NCBI GenBank assembly: GCA_028554755.1
Contig: JAPTOF010000028.1
Coordinates: forward strand, 1,780,501 to 1,844,500
DNA: 64,000 bases
DNA from: Cordia subcordata
Lineage: Eukaryota; Streptophyta; Magnoliopsida; Boraginales; Cordiaceae
Reading direction: 5' to 3'
Under the pieces are notes generated by a model. It made no database searches. It was not told where the DNA came from and worked only from the letters and a program-made list of their open reading frames with translations. Position numbers and translations under genes: made by a program. This document shows positions 1 to 12,213 of the stretch, in pieces (the first letter of the stretch is position 1; every line of letters starts with the position of its first letter).

Positions 1-852
1 GCCATTTGAGGAAGAAAATCAAAACATGTATATATTAAGCCCTCAAATCCCATATCATAAGAGTATATAGTTAACCTATTACATAAGCTAAATCACCCTA
101 CACAAGTCTACTCAATCATAATAGAAAATAGAATGAAAGAGAGATTATGAAGCTTCCCTTTCATCTAAGCTACTCTTGCACAAAGCTTTTGAGCAAACTT
201 GAATCCAAATGTCTGAAACCCTCCGAATCAAACTTGATTCAAGGTGAGAGATGTGTGAGAAAGTTTTTGTGAGGTGGGTAAGAATTAGGGTTTAGTGTGT
301 GAGATATAGGTGTGAAGTATGTGTGATGGGTCTAAAGTCTCTCTCCTTTCTCTATAAAATTAGGCCTTATTTATAGATTTTCGCGCACTGCCAGTCGACT
401 GACTCCAGAAGGGTAGTCGACCAGCATTTTCTGGTAGCTCTTTGGAGCTTGTTGACCTAGTCGGTCGATTGACTTGAAGGAGGAACTTAACCAGCAATTT
501 TTGGTTGCTTTTTGAAGCGGCTAGTCGACCGACCTTTCTTCTAGGTCGTCCGGCTAACTTTTCTTCCTCTATTCTTTGTCTTTTCGTCCTTTGATCTTCT
601 CCCCTCGATCCGTGAATCTTCCATCTTCATCACCCATCAATGTTCAATCTCGATCTTAATCCAAAGTTCACCTCAAGCACAAAATTAAGCATTTAGTGTA
701 GCATTTAACTTAGAAACTCAACTATGTACCTTTGCTTACACTCAAGCCTAACTCTAGTGTATGTACAATACTAATGCATCTTCTAAGGCTTAGAACACCT
801 CTTAAACATAGGAAATTAACAACATAAATGCACACAAAAACACAACACATTA
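1..852 (-). repeat. Gyp-A 3' LTR, partial
   Basis: Similar throughout to 16980-17536 and to the Gyp-B LTRs. The inner end at 852 is inferred from the paired LTR (terminal CA mutated to TA here) and from the adjoining C-rich tract, which is the polypurine tract on the minus strand. A TATA box (minus TATAAATA) lies at 368-375. Next to it, 385-545 holds several GTCGAC-centred palindromes. The outer LTR end is cut off by the window edge. Confidence 0.85.
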
Positions 853-2250
853 ACACCCCTAAACCTTCTCCTTGCTTATCCCCAAGCAAACCCAATCTCA
901 AGTTTATTTCTAAGCCAATGAAATGGATTGCCTAAAGGATTGACTTGCTATCAAAGTTAGTCTAAGAAGCATGAAGGGGGAATTTCTATTGTGGAGAGAT
1001 CCCCAAATCTCTTTGGATCCTGTCTCTACTTATAAGGGGTCTTGTTCCTCATGGGAATTTCCCAAGTAGCCAACCACCCCAAGCCTAAAATTCTAACTCA
1101 CATGCTCGGGATATTGATATTTTGTGCTCCCTCAACTAACATGGCCTCCCTAACATGCACAAAGCCTCAAAGACAAGAAGAGAGAGAATATACAAACACA
1201 ATAGCTATAAAAATCCTTATTCACATATCTACATAGAGGATAGCTTGTGCTAAGTTGACATTGTGTCACTTATGCACTTATTCACAAAACTTTTTGGTGC
1301 CTTTAGCTCTTTTCTCTTTTTCAAATTTTTTTTTATCTTTTTGATATTTTTGCACCTTTTTGCCTTTTTTAATTTTATCAATTTTTTGTTATTTGCATTG
1401 TATTCACACAAAAAGAAAAGTTAAAGAAAGGCTTTGGCACAACAAAAGAACCAATCAAGGAAGAGGCGCTCATATCAACAACCTTTTTCAACACTCTTTT
1501 CTACCAAGCTATGGGGATGTTACAAGGATCATTCTTAAAGGTCCTCACTCCCCACAACTTTCAAGGGCATCCCCTCTAAGACTCGATTTTCAATCCTCTC
1601 CATTCACTTCCCCACAATACTACTCATATTCACTAATCAATTAAATCAACCACAATAGCCAACATAACGATCAACCAAGAAATAAACACTCAACATGCAT
1701 CAAAATCGAAAAATTTTCACCATTTTAAGCACATAAAGCACATCTACCCTACACAAAGCATATAACAAGAAGACCAAGCTCCCACACCCCAAACCTAAAC
1801 TTTGCTTGTCCTCAAGCAAATGAAGTAAAGCATACAAACAAGCAAATTGGCATTGCAAAGCAAGTCAGGGTAGTAGGGATAGGGAAGAAACATGGGAGAC
1901 AAGTGGAGAAAGGATAGGTAAAACCTTGCATTGTCTTCAATGCTCTCTATGCCAATGATAAATCACCATACTACTAATTCTGTAAGTCACAATTCACAAA
2001 CACTCATAAAGAAAACAAGGTTAATAGCATTGACTATGCATGCTTGCATTGGCATGTGCAATAATGAGCAATGATGTATCTTATAGGGCTAAGGATCACG
2101 ATTCAGGACTTTTGGTGTAGGTGAAAGAAAAAGAAAGAAAACCAAAAGGAAAGGAAAATGAAACAAGTGCAAAATTGCAAAATTGAACCTAGGTTGCCTC
2201 CTACTATCGCTAACCACCATGTCGTCAGCCTGGCAAACACCAACTCATCT
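853..2250 (-). other. Gyp-A 3' non-coding region with two PPT/hairpin signals
   Basis: No convincing gene. This is the stretch between integrase and the 3' LTR where some Athila elements carry an env-like ORF; none is visible here. A polypurine-tract-like C-rich run (plus strand) lies at 853-870, with a small hairpin (GCTTATCCCCAAGC) at 874-887. A second C-rich run at about 1773-1800 is followed by hairpin GCTTGTCCTCAAGC at 1804-1817. Gyp-B has the same pair at 29462 and 30360, and LARD-1 has it at 11221 and 12178. Confidence 0.7.
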
Positions 2251-2251
2251 T

Positions 2252-3460
2252 CAACCTCCATATATGGGATCCTGAAGCACTAAAACTTCCAAACAAGCCA
2301 TGCTCAGATCATATGCATGCTTCAGGTGCTGCCCGTTCAATATGATCTCTCGGCCATCCTTCAAGTTCTTAACCTTGATCGCTCCGGAAGGGTAGCAACC
2401 AACACTTCATACGGACCATCCCATCTTGACTTGAGCTTACCTTGAAAAAGCTTCAAATATCAGTTAAATAACCAAACTTTATCGGAGGGAGAGAATGATT
2501 TCTTAAGAATATGTTTATCATGAATTCTCTTCATCCTATCCTTATAAAGCTTAGTGTTCTCATACGCCTCAAACCTAAGCTCCTCTAATTTCGCTAGGTC
2601 AAGCTTTCTCTTGTTACCTGCTTTTGCTAAATCATAGTTTAAGGCCTTGATTGCCCAATAAGCCCTATGCTCTACTTCAACTGGTAAGTGAAAAGCTTTG
2701 CCATAAACCAATCTATACGGAGACATACCAATGGGAGACTCAAAGCGGAATGATAAGCCCACAAAGTATCATTTAGCCTAAAAGACCAATATCTTCTATC
2801 GGGCCTAACCGTTTTCTCTAAAATGTGCTTGATCTCACTATTGGACACCTTTACCTGTTCACTAGTTTGCAGGTGATAAGGAGTAGCTACCTGATAGGTG
2901 ACCAAATATTTCTCAACAAGGCCTCTAAAGTCCTATGGCGAAGATGCAACCCCTAATCACTAATTAATACTCTAGGGCTCCAAATCTAGAGAAAATGTTT
3001 TCCTTAATGAATTTCACTACTACCTTATGGTCATTAGTGCGTGTGGGAATATCCTCAATCCATTTGGACACATAATCTACGGCCACTAAAATGTATTGGT
3101 ACCTAAAGAAAGATAAAAATGGTCCCATAAAATCTATACCCCAAATATAAAATAACTCACATGGAAGAATAGGGGATAAAGGCATCATGTTTCTCCTAGA
3201 TATTGACCTAGATTGTTGACATCTAAAACACTTTTTGCAGTACTCTTGGGCATTCCTAAAGAGAGTGGGCCAAAATAATCCACATTGCAAGACCTTCGTG
3301 GCAGTCCTCTTCCCACTAAAATGACCTCCACACCCCTCATCATGACACATGCTTAACACGCTTTCAAACTCGTCCTCGGGAACACACCAGTGAGTCACTT
3401 GATCTGCACACACTTTAAAAAGATAAAGATCCTCCCAAAAGAAATGCCTAACTTGTGCTA
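2252..3460 (-). pseudogene. Gyp-A integrase remnant
   Basis: This is a decayed integrase, the enzyme that inserts retrotransposon cDNA into the genome. Between 2964 and 3413 a 149-residue open stretch shows the N-terminal zinc-binding region (CHDEG, GGHF, then C-KK-C before CQQS). The first catalytic Asp follows in the context WGIDFMGPF. The second catalytic region is lost across frameshifts around 2905-2964. The C-terminal part, with the [11 protein letters not shown] and HRAYWAIK blocks, survives at 2460-2762. Frame changes and stops separate the blocks, so no enzyme can be made. Aligned by eye it is a diverged copy of the intact Gyp-B integrase at 30810-31907. Confidence 0.85.
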
Positions 3461-3536
3461 GGAACCTATCTCTTTCTCTCTTCTCCCAATAGGAAGGAAA
3501 GCGCCATCTGGCAAGGTAATTGACAATATGAACAAA

Positions 3537-4900
3537 CTAAGGCGTGTGATGAGAGACGGCAAACAATTGCTCATCGAGAAATGAATCACAAAAAGGAGAT
3601 GGATCATTAGAAGATTTACTAACAAGACAAGAAAGGTGATCCACAACTAAATTTTCTCTACCATTTTTATCTCGTATCTCAACATCAAATTCTTGAAGAA
3701 GGAGTAGCCACCTAATCAAGAGGGGATTAGATTCTTTCTTTGTTAACAAATACCTTAATGCCGCGTGATTAGTGTAGACAATCACTTTGGACCCAAGGAT
3801 GTATGACCTAAACTTGTCTAGGGAGAAGACAACTGCTAGAAGCTCTTTTTCTGTGGTGGTATAGTTCTTTTGAACTTCATTAAAAGTCTTGCCAGCATAG
3901 TACACTGCATGGCGCAACTTACCTCACTATTGACCAAAAACAACTTCTATTGCATAATCGGATGTGTCAGACGTAACCTCAAATGGAAGATTGTAGTCAG
4001 GTGGCTGAATGATTAAGGATGTAGACAATAAGGATTTAAGCCTATCAAAAGCTGTAACACACTCATCATTAAACTCAAAGGGAACATCTTGTGCTAGGAG
4101 CTCAGACAAGGGACGCGCTATATGGCTCAAATCTTTAATGAACCTACGGTAGAATCTTACATGCCCTAGAAAAGATCAAACATCCTTAACACACTTAGGG
4201 ACAGGCAATTTTTCTATCAATTCTACCTTAGCTAGGTCAACTTGAATTCCACTAGATGAGACAACATGACCCAACACTATCCCTTGTTGTACCATGAAGT
4301 GGAATTTCTCCCAACTCAACACTAGATTCTTTTTCACACGTTGGTCTAAGACTAAAGAGAGGTAACTCAAGCACTCATCAAAACTATCTCCAAAGACTGA
4401 GAAATCATCCATAAATATCTCTAAATGCCTCTCAATCATATAACTAAAAATGGCCATCATACACCTCTAAAAAGTTGCTGGGGCATTGCATAGATCAAAG
4501 GGCATCTTCTTATAGGGGAAAGTGCTATAAGGGCAAGTAAAGGTGGTATTCTCTTGGTTCTCGGGAAACATAGGGATGTAATTATACCCAGAATAGCCAT
4601 CTAGAAAGCAATAGTAGCTACGCCCAGCTACTTTATCTAAAATCTAATCTAGAAAAGGCAATGGGAATTGATCCTTCCTAGTTTAAGAGTTGAGCTTCCT
4701 CTAATCAATACAAACTCTCCACCCTGTGGGAGTACATGCAGAGATAAGCTCTTCTTTCTCATTCTCGACAACTGTGATCCTGGACTTCTTAGGAATGACT
4801 TGGACCGGGCTAACCTACTCAATATTAGAGATCAGATAAAGAATGCCTACATCTAAAAGCTTAATGATCTCTTTTTTAACTACTTCGCTTATGTGTGAAT
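3537..4900 (-). pseudogene. Gyp-A reverse transcriptase and RNase H remnant
   Basis: Remnant of the enzymes that copy element RNA into DNA and degrade the template. At 4176-4460 a 94-residue open stretch keeps the RT active-site box FMDD (residues 16-19 of that stretch) and the following VFGDSFDECL motif. The upstream palm region (about 4460-4900) is present only in broken frames. At 3927-4130 and 3537-3917 the connection and RNase H regions are readable: [36 protein letters not shown] and [11 protein letters not shown]. The usual Asp of YTDHAAL is Asn here, so RNase H probably lost a catalytic residue. Several stops and frameshifts make it non-functional. Confidence 0.85.
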
Positions 4901-4984
4901 TTAGCCTCCTTTATATCTCCCTAGAAGGAATGGCTCTATACTCAAGGTGAATACGACGCATGCAAACCGAAGGGTCTATACCTC

Positions 4985-7469
4985 TTAAATCATCGATTTC
5001 CACCTTATAGTCTTCCTATGTTTCCTAAGAACCTCTAAGAGACGCTTCTCATGCTCACTAGAAATATCAGAAGCTACGACAACTAGAAGAGTCTCATTAG
5101 AGCCTAGGAATGCATACTTCAAATGATCAGGAAGGGGTTTGAGCTTTAGAGAAGGATTAGGCTCAACCAAGGGGGACTCAACCTCAACATCATCAATATG
5201 AATATCATTAGAGTCAGGACTAGAAGGAACAACCTCAAGTGACTTATCAATCAAGGAACTCTCAACTATGGAGGTCATTCTAAGGTGTCTAAATCAAAGC
5301 TAGTCAACAATTCCTCAAATTTTCTCAAATCTTCTCTATTGGACATAGTTTTCTCTACAAAGTCCTCACACAAGAATCAATCAAATCAACCCTAAAGTAC
5401 TCTTCTCAATCCTTTCTTCCTATACTAGCCCTATTCGCCGGCTCAACAACCTTCATGATGGACCTTAAATTCCCAAATTTCATCTCTAATGACCCCGACC
5501 TACAATGAATAATAGTATCTGCGGTAGCAAGGAAGGGGTGACCTAGCAAATGGGTGTAGAATGTCTAGATTCATGTCTCGATTCCATGTTTAACACTATG
5601 AAGCCAACAAGCTACACGAACTCATCTACCTGGACCATAACATTCTCTATTACACCCCTAAGTCTACGCTCGGACCTATCAGCTAGCTGAAGAGTAAAAT
5701 ATGTAGGGGACAACTTACTTAGACCTAGCTATTGAGAAATGAAGTAAGTAATGAGATTCATACTAGACTCTAAATCTAACAAGGCATAATCAATTTGGGT
5801 CTTGCAGATCCTACAAGGAATGGTGAAAGCTCCGGGGTCAATCATCTTGGGCAGGAGGCCCGAAGTACAAATAGTACTCACTTTCTCTGTAAGCCTTGCT
5901 TTTTTAGGAATGTTTGATGACCTATACTTCCTTGTACAAAGATCCTTAAAGAACTTAGAATAGGAGGGAATGGAAAAGATCGCATCTATCCAAGGAAGAT
6001 TGACCTCAAGGTCCTTAAGATGCACTAAAATCTCAAAAAACCTAGAATCCTCACTAAGTGTGGGCCTCTCTAAATTGGATGGGAAGGGAACTCTACTTGC
6101 AACACCTCTAGACACATGGGAATCATCAATAGGCTCTTTTCCCTTCTAATGGGGGCAGGAAGTACTACTCTCTCCATGGTCTCTAATAGGCTCAACTCTC
6201 TCAACAAGACCCTCTCTAGAATCCTTCTCAGTAGGGCTACTATGTGGCTCTCCAGACTCGGAAGGATCACTAGGTGTAGGCACTACAAAGTCAACTCCTA
6301 CCCTATTATCTACTATCCTACTACTCCTAAGAGTGGTGACAGCCATAGCCTGGGCCTGATGTGGATAAATGGTATCGACAGTGGAATAAGACAGGACTCT
6401 AGGGTTCACCTTTGGTTGAGAAGGCAATTTCCTGGGATCTCTAGCGCTCAACTGACTAGCAATCTGTCCTAACTATGTCTCAAACCTCGCCATTTGTTAC
6501 CTATTTTCTGCTAATTCTTGCTTCTAGTTTTGAATGAACTGCATTATCTTCATCATGTCATTTCTATGAGGCTAGCTACTAAAAGGAGTAGGTAAAGCCT
6601 GAGGTTAAGGAGCACTAGTGAAACGGGGTTGATTAAGATGATAGAAACCAGGGAGATATTGAGGACGAGGTCGCTACTGGGGTAAAGCTTGGGCATGTGA
6701 ACTAGACTCATACTAACCCCATCTCTAAGAAAATTTTGGGTTGTCCTACCATCCCAGATTGTATGTGTTTGAGTATGGATTATACTCACATTGAGAGTGG
6801 AACTCATCTCAACAAAATCAGTAATATGCTCTAGAGGTCTCTTATTGCTTCTCTTGTAGAAGGAAGGAAGCATGGCCAACATATTAGACATAGAGCCTAT
6901 TTGGATTGGCTTTTTTTAGGGAAAAAGCACTTTTTTTCTTGAAAAAGTTATATTAAATTTGCAATAACTATTTGATTTAGCTTCCAAAACAGTTGAAACT
7001 TTGAAGAAAGCTCAAATACAGTTTTTTTTAGAAGCCAGAATTTTCAGCTTCTAAAAAAAAGTTGTTAAAAAAATACTTTTGAAAAAAGCCAATCCAAACG
7101 AGCCCTTAATCTCGAAGTTTGTCTCCCCCAAACCCGAAAATTGAATAGCCAAATTAAGCTCAAAAGCTTCGGGGAGAAAGAATTGCCTAATAGTGGGTTC
7201 CTCATCTATGGGTGGGGCTAGTCTAAGAGGCTTTATCTAAAATGATCTTGGGCTTGATACCCATGGTTATCATGAGGTGGAATGGGATTCATTGGGGGAA
7301 TGGGAGGATTAGAAGGATGATTGGGATTGGCCATCTCCTGAAGGAGATATCCTAAATTCCTAAAATGTCCAGCAATCCTATTGGGTTTGGGATTAAGAAG
7401 AACTATGGGATTTCTAAAGGACCGAATGTGTTTCATTTGTGCGTGTTTGCATCTAGTTTTTGCATGCAC
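4985..7469 (-). pseudogene. Gyp-A gag and protease remnant
   Basis: Gag would form the retrotransposon particle and protease would cut the polyprotein. Recognisable pieces run from gag (7233-7469, with the NPNHPSNPPIPPMNPIPPHDN proline-rich stretch; 6553-6891) to the gag-protease linker (5729-6451). The protease motif reads ALLDLESSMNLI where Gyp-B has ALLDLGSSVNLIP, so the catalytic Asp is kept but the Gly after it is replaced. A linker rich in Glu and Ser follows at 4985-5278. A MITE at 6893-7105 interrupts gag. Many stops and frameshifts are present. Confidence 0.8.
6893..7105. mobile_element. MITE-1 in Gyp-A gag
   Basis: A 213-bp non-coding insert absent from the same place in Gyp-B (near 36180). 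Its ends are imperfect inverted repeats: GAGCCTATTTGGATTGGC on the left, and on the right the complement of GGGCTCGTTTGGATTGGC. The inside is T- and A-rich and can fold back on itself. The bases next to it (ATA left, TTA right) could be a decayed 3-bp duplication, but this is not clear. It is non-autonomous with no coding capacity; the superfamily is probably Tourist/Harbinger-like. Confidence 0.75.
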
Positions 7470-8955
7470 ATTTAAGGGTGTCTAGAGCATAATTGAATGT
7501 ACTTAGCATAAAGTTTATGCATATTTGTTAATATTTGTACATAATGTATTTAGATGCATAAATACTATACTATATTAAGTGTTATATTCCATGTTTTAGG
7601 AGTGTTTTAAAACGATTCGAGCATACACAAGGAAGAATTGAGCTAACGGATGAAGACCGGAAGAAAAGGAAAGAAGAAGGGAGCATTCTGACCCAGGCGG
7701 TCAACTCGGAAGAGCCGGTCGACCAGCTGCCCTAGAGAACATAAAAATTAAGCCAGTCGAGTTGCCCTCCAGAGCCGGTCGACCAGCCAAGTCAAAAAGC
7801 CCCTATTAGTAAGCCGGTCGAGTTCATCAAGGAATCAATCGACCGGCTATGCGCTGAAGCTATTTATAAATTGCTCGTTTTAGCTCATTTTCAGAGAAGA
7901 ACTTTATTTTCTTAAAAATCCTAATAAACCCTAACCCTTTACCCACTTCACCAAACAACCAAAACCACCATCCCACACCAAACCAAGAAAGGATTGAAGC
8001 TTGTAACAAGAGATTGAAAGGTTTTGCTTTGGATTTGAGCAAGGGTTTGAAAGGGAGTTTCTTATTCCTTTTCTCATTCTTATAAATATGCTTTGTATTT
8101 GAGTAAGATCTAGAGTTGATTGATGTTGTATATTAGATTAGGGTTATGAATATTGATTTGTGAATATCTTTGGCTATTAATATGTGCTTCTTTACATTGA
8201 TTAATGGCATGAATCAATATGTCTATGTGTTGATAATCAAACATGTCTATGTGTTTGTTGAAATGCCTAAGTGAAGTTGCATGTGTTATTTTGTGCTTCG
8301 ATGCTATCGATAGTGGTGTCACCTTAGCCTTAATCCATGCTAACGGAATGAACCCTATTTGTAACTAAGTGTTGATTAATATGCTTAATTAATGACTTGT
8401 GTGATAGGAGTATACCTCTAGCCTGAAACAATACTAAAAGGGTACCCGTTAGCACTAGTTAATGCTCTAGGAGTCTAATCTCTAGTCTAAAACAATACTA
8501 ATAGGTTAGTCTCTCGAGTAGGACATTGATCAACACCAAAGAGAACTTAGTTAATAAAACTCGAGGTTAATTAGTTAAGAACTCTAGAGAGCAACCGAGC
8601 CAGAGATAGACCGAATCGTTATAATAGCCCGAGTCTAGTTGCAATGCAATCGCTCGAGATCCCCTTTAACCTTTTAGAGCTTTATTTCCTTAGTTTGGCA
8701 CCCTAGGTTCCTCAATTAAACTAGGTTAGCTTAGGTTTTTTTTCTTTTCCCAAGCTCCCTTTGATCCTAAAGAAAGCACACACACGCACGTAACTAGTTT
8801 TAGGCACCGAGCACGTAGAGATCAAACTAAGGTAGCCTCCCTGTAAAGATGATACCCGTATGTACGCACCATACTAGACACGATCCGTACGCTTGCAGGT
8901 GTAAAACTTGGTTGTATTTGTGATTCATTTTCACATACTACTGAGAACACAATCA
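7423..8955 (+). repeat. LARD-1 5' LTR
   Basis: About 1.53 kb, matching 14118-15660 almost throughout. The end ...AATCA is followed by the primer site. The start is CGAATGTG here and TGATGTG in the partner, so TG has mutated to CG. A TATA box (TATAAA) lies at 7865-7870, directly downstream of a run of GGTCGACC-type palindromes at 7695-7850. Confidence 0.85.
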
Positions 8956-8961
8956 AGTTTT

Positions 8962-8978
8962 TGGCGCCATTGTCGGGG
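8962..8978 (+). promoter_or_regulatory. LARD-1 primer binding site (tRNA-Asp type)
   Basis: TGGCGCCATTGTCGGGG starts 6 bases after the LTR end. It resembles the TGGCGCCGTTGCCGGGG primer site typical of Athila/Tat plant gypsy elements, with two transitions. It marks the start of minus-strand cDNA and fixes the orientation as plus. Confidence 0.85.
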
Positions 8979-9158
8979 TGGAATGGTATTGATTCCTTTT
9001 GTGCTTTTGTGCTTTTGATTAGTTTCTTTTGTGTTGTTCTATCTTTTGTCGTTTTCCTCTTTTTGAAAAACAAAAACAAAAAAAAAATTGAAAACCCAAA
9101 AAAATTTGAAAAATAAAAAAAGATGAATTGAGAAGAGGTTTACTTGTGCTAATTGAGT

Positions 9159-9659
9159 ATGGATAGATCCAATGATTGTTGGCAGTCACTTGTATCCTCT
9201 TCTCCATCCTCCATATATGCTTCTAATGCTTGTGTTTTATATAGGAGTGATGAGCATCGTTTTTTTGGTTGTCCCCTTGCATATCAAAATCCCCAATCTT
9301 AGGTTAACCTAAGGCATGATCCTTATAGTCATACATCCATTCATGCGTCAACATCTAGTTATTATGATTATAGGGAGCCACATCATGCACATTTGTCTTG
9401 GGGTCAAGATGACTCTTTATTCTACCCACCTCCTTGTTTTGAGAGTCCATCTTCTGCACCAGCTTTTCCCACTTATTCTTCTCCTGAGTTTTTTTATGGT
9501 AATGCTCAAAATGATTTTCAAAATACCCACCATTTCCACTCAGTTGAATCCTCTTCTCTTAGGTCTCCCTCACACGAAGAAGAGCAATATGAATACCTCA
9601 AATCCCTAATTCATTCCAACCTTCAGAGACTAAAGAAGATGAACAAAACAATTCTCTAG
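9159..9659 (+). pseudogene. LARD-1 ORF1, one internal stop
   Basis: A reading frame starting MDRSNDCWQS with an in-frame TAG at 9300-9302, then open to 9659 (about 166 codons). The product would be rich in Ser, Pro, Tyr and His (SYYDYREPHHAHLSWG, FESPSSAPAFP) and end in a Leu/Lys-rich segment. Nothing in it matches a known enzyme. Such Pro/Ser/Tyr-rich ORFs occur at the 5' end of Athila-related non-autonomous elements, where a gag-like or RNA-binding role is only guessed. The start is the first ATG after the primer site in the long frame. Low complexity makes any function uncertain. Confidence 0.5.
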
Positions 9660-9819
9660 AATAGTCAAGTGCTTGAATAGAGAAGTTAAGAATGAGCAAC
9701 CCATGAGAGAGAGTGTTAAGATACCTTTAGACCTGGTTGAAGGGACGGGAGTGAGACCTATAGATAAATAGATTAGTGGTGAAAAAGATGATGTTTATGA
9801 GGAAAAGATAGAGAGAGAG

Positions 9820-10636
9820 GTGGATAGAGAGTTTACATCTTGTAGTGAGGAAGAAGATGAGCTTAATAGTGCTTTGGTTCTTGATGACGATTGTGGGTAT
9901 GTATTAGAGGAAGTGGTACCCTATCCTCCCATGCTTCGACCTTCTTCTATGAAGTCTCTTGAGCCTACCATTCCCTCTCTTCCCACATCTCAATCATGTT
10001 TGGAGGATGAACTTAATGTTATTATTACTCAATTCAACTCTAATGCCTTTTGGAGAAAGATAAGTGTGCACACTCTCATTGCACTTACTTGTTTACATAA
10101 TGAGTCATTTGAGTCTACCTTACCACCTTCATGCATGTCTACCCTTTTTGAGGAGTTAATGTAACCCTTGCTCGATGATGCTATATGTCATAGAGAGGAA
10201 GAGTTTAGCACTTCCACGTCTTCTTCTATTGACCTTTCTTCTCCAGACGTCGCCCAAACTCCCCATTCCCATTCTATCGCGTCTCCCCCATTTGTTGGAG
10301 CTCATATTTGTGTCTTCTTGCATGGAACACTTTCACCTAGGACTAGGACACACACCACCCACTTTGCATACATTTGACCTTTCATTGACCTATGGGAAGG
10401 GTGTGTTCTTAGCCCTAGATCATGAGAAGAAGGCTATGGGATGGTTAATTAGTGAGCAAGTAGGGCATGATCTTTTATATTTGCATATGGCACCTACTAC
10501 ATTTGAGCACACATCCATATTTAACATTTTAGGGTGGGATATTTTCAAAAGGGCTTGGATTGTTCATTCTTGCCCATATCATTTATTGCATGATACCTTT
10601 CCTTATACCTTCTGCGCTTTGATGATTATTAGGTAA
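9820..10636 (+). pseudogene. LARD-1 ORF2 remnants (acidic, unknown)
   Basis: Two open stretches in different frames. 9820-10164 (114 codons) begins MDREFTSCSEEEDE and is acidic with Ser/Pro clusters. 10175-10636 (153 codons) overlaps a further +1-frame piece at 10168-10377 and includes HEKKAMGWLISEQVGHDLLYLHM. They probably represent one longer ORF broken by a frameshift near 10165-10380. No catalytic motif is visible. A sequence shortly after (about 10690-10725, GGTGCCCAGCTGG then GCGCTACTAGGAGG) also follows integrase in Gyp-B (30740-30785, reverse strand). So this block sits where gypsy elements end their coding part. Confidence 0.4.
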
Positions 10637-10639
10637 TTT

Positions 10640-12213
10640 GTGCCATGCAACTTTAAACATGTTTTACTCTAACATTGGTGCCCAGCTGGGGGCGTTAAAT
10701 CCAGCGCTACTAGGAGGTACTCTAGGCTTGTTCATATTTTTTCTTGTATTTCTTGTATTTATTTGCCTTTGCCTTTGTATGTAGTAGATTAGTTTTCTTG
10801 TACTTATTCTTGCTTTGTATATAATAGATTAGATTGCTTTTGTTTATCTTACCTTTTAATAGTTTAGGCTTTCTTTTGTTTGTTTTCATTCTTAGTAGGT
10901 TAGATTTTTGTTCTCTTACTTGTTCTTGCTCCTTTCCTTCACTTGTGCATCAATCCTTTACCCCTTGTATACATCCTTGTTTATCATTTCAAATGTCAAT
11001 GTGAGCTTGCATCGTATTATCTTCTAATCTCTTCTTTGTTTTTTTGAGCATTAGTGCCTTTTATAAAGACGAGGCTAGTAAATGATCAAACATCATTGGC
11101 ATTTAGGACTTCTATGCAAACAAGGTTGTATCGCTCCATTCTTTACTTGTCCCTATCTACCCTCTTCCATATTCCTCATATGTGTTTCATGTGCTTGCTT
11201 GTTATGCTTATATGCTATTTGCTTGAGGACAAGCAACGTTTAGGTTTGGGAGGGTGATTGCTCATTTATTGTTTATATCATATATGGAATAGATTTGCTT
11301 GCCATATCTTATTTTTGCTTAAAATATTTTCAAAATTTTCAACTTTTTTTGCATATTTTGATTTGGTTTATCTCCACATTGGTTGGAGAGTTGGGTTTCA
11401 CTATTAACTTAATTGATTGGAGAAGATGAGGGTGTATTGAGGGGAGTAAATGCAGTATGGGGTATGACCTAGACTTCGAAGAGAATCCTCTTGAAAACCG
11501 TAGAGAGTGAGCATTTCTGAGAATGCATCTTGTAGTTTCCCCACAACTTGGTTGGAAAAAAAGTGTTTTTAAAGGGTCGCTGCTATGAGTGCCAATTCCT
11601 TGATCGGTTCTTTTAGTGTGCCCTAGCCTCTTCTTTTTCTTTTCTTTTTCTTTTCTTTTTGTTCTATATTATGTATTGAGAAAAAGTGCAAAAAAATTGA
11701 AAAATGCAAAAATTAGAAAAAAAATGAGAAAAGAGAAAAATCCAAAAAGGCAACAAAAAGATTGAAACGTGAAGTATGTTGAACAAGTGTCAAGTGACAA
11801 AGAGAAAAGTATCTCTTTTGTTCTTTCATGTATTGTGGATAAGGCTCTTACGTCAATGTGAGCCATTGTGGTGTATCTTCTCTTCCTTGTATCTTTGGGG
11901 CTAAGTGCATATTGGGAGACCATGTTAGTTGATAGGGGATGAGGTATCAACATCCTGAGTGCGTGAGCTAGAATCTTAAGTTTGTGGTGGTGTTAGCTAC
12001 TTGGTAAGTTCCTAAGGGGTGTCAGACCCCTTGTAATTGAAAGGAAGATCCGAAAAAGACTAGGGAAGCCTTTAAATGAAAGAAATGACCCCTTATACCC
12101 CTTGAAGCCGAAAAGATAGCAAGTCAAAGCAATTGGCAACTCTTTGAAAAGTATGAGGATAGACTTCATTTAGGCTTGCTTAAGGACAAGCAAAGGGAAG
12201 GTTTGAGAGTGTT
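10640..12213 (+). other. LARD-1 3' non-coding region with doubled hairpin/PPT
   Basis: No gene seen. Hairpin GCTTGAGGACAAGC at 11221-11234 is followed by a purine-rich GTTTGGGAGGGTG. The second copy, GCTTAAGGACAAGC at 12178-12191, is followed by AAGGGAAGGTTTGAGAGTG, the real polypurine tract before the 3' LTR. Between them lie only T-rich tracts and short chance frames. Confidence 0.7.

Noticed and set aside
385..545. CRISPR-like array from repeated GTCGAC motifs
   Set aside because: Spacing and motif length are irregular, the genome is a plant and the motifs lie in LTR promoters.
1042..1644. Open frames of 64 and 94 codons on the plus strand
   Set aside because: They lie in the 3' non-coding region of Gyp-A, on the strand opposite to transcription, and have low-complexity content; Gyp-B does not keep them as coding.
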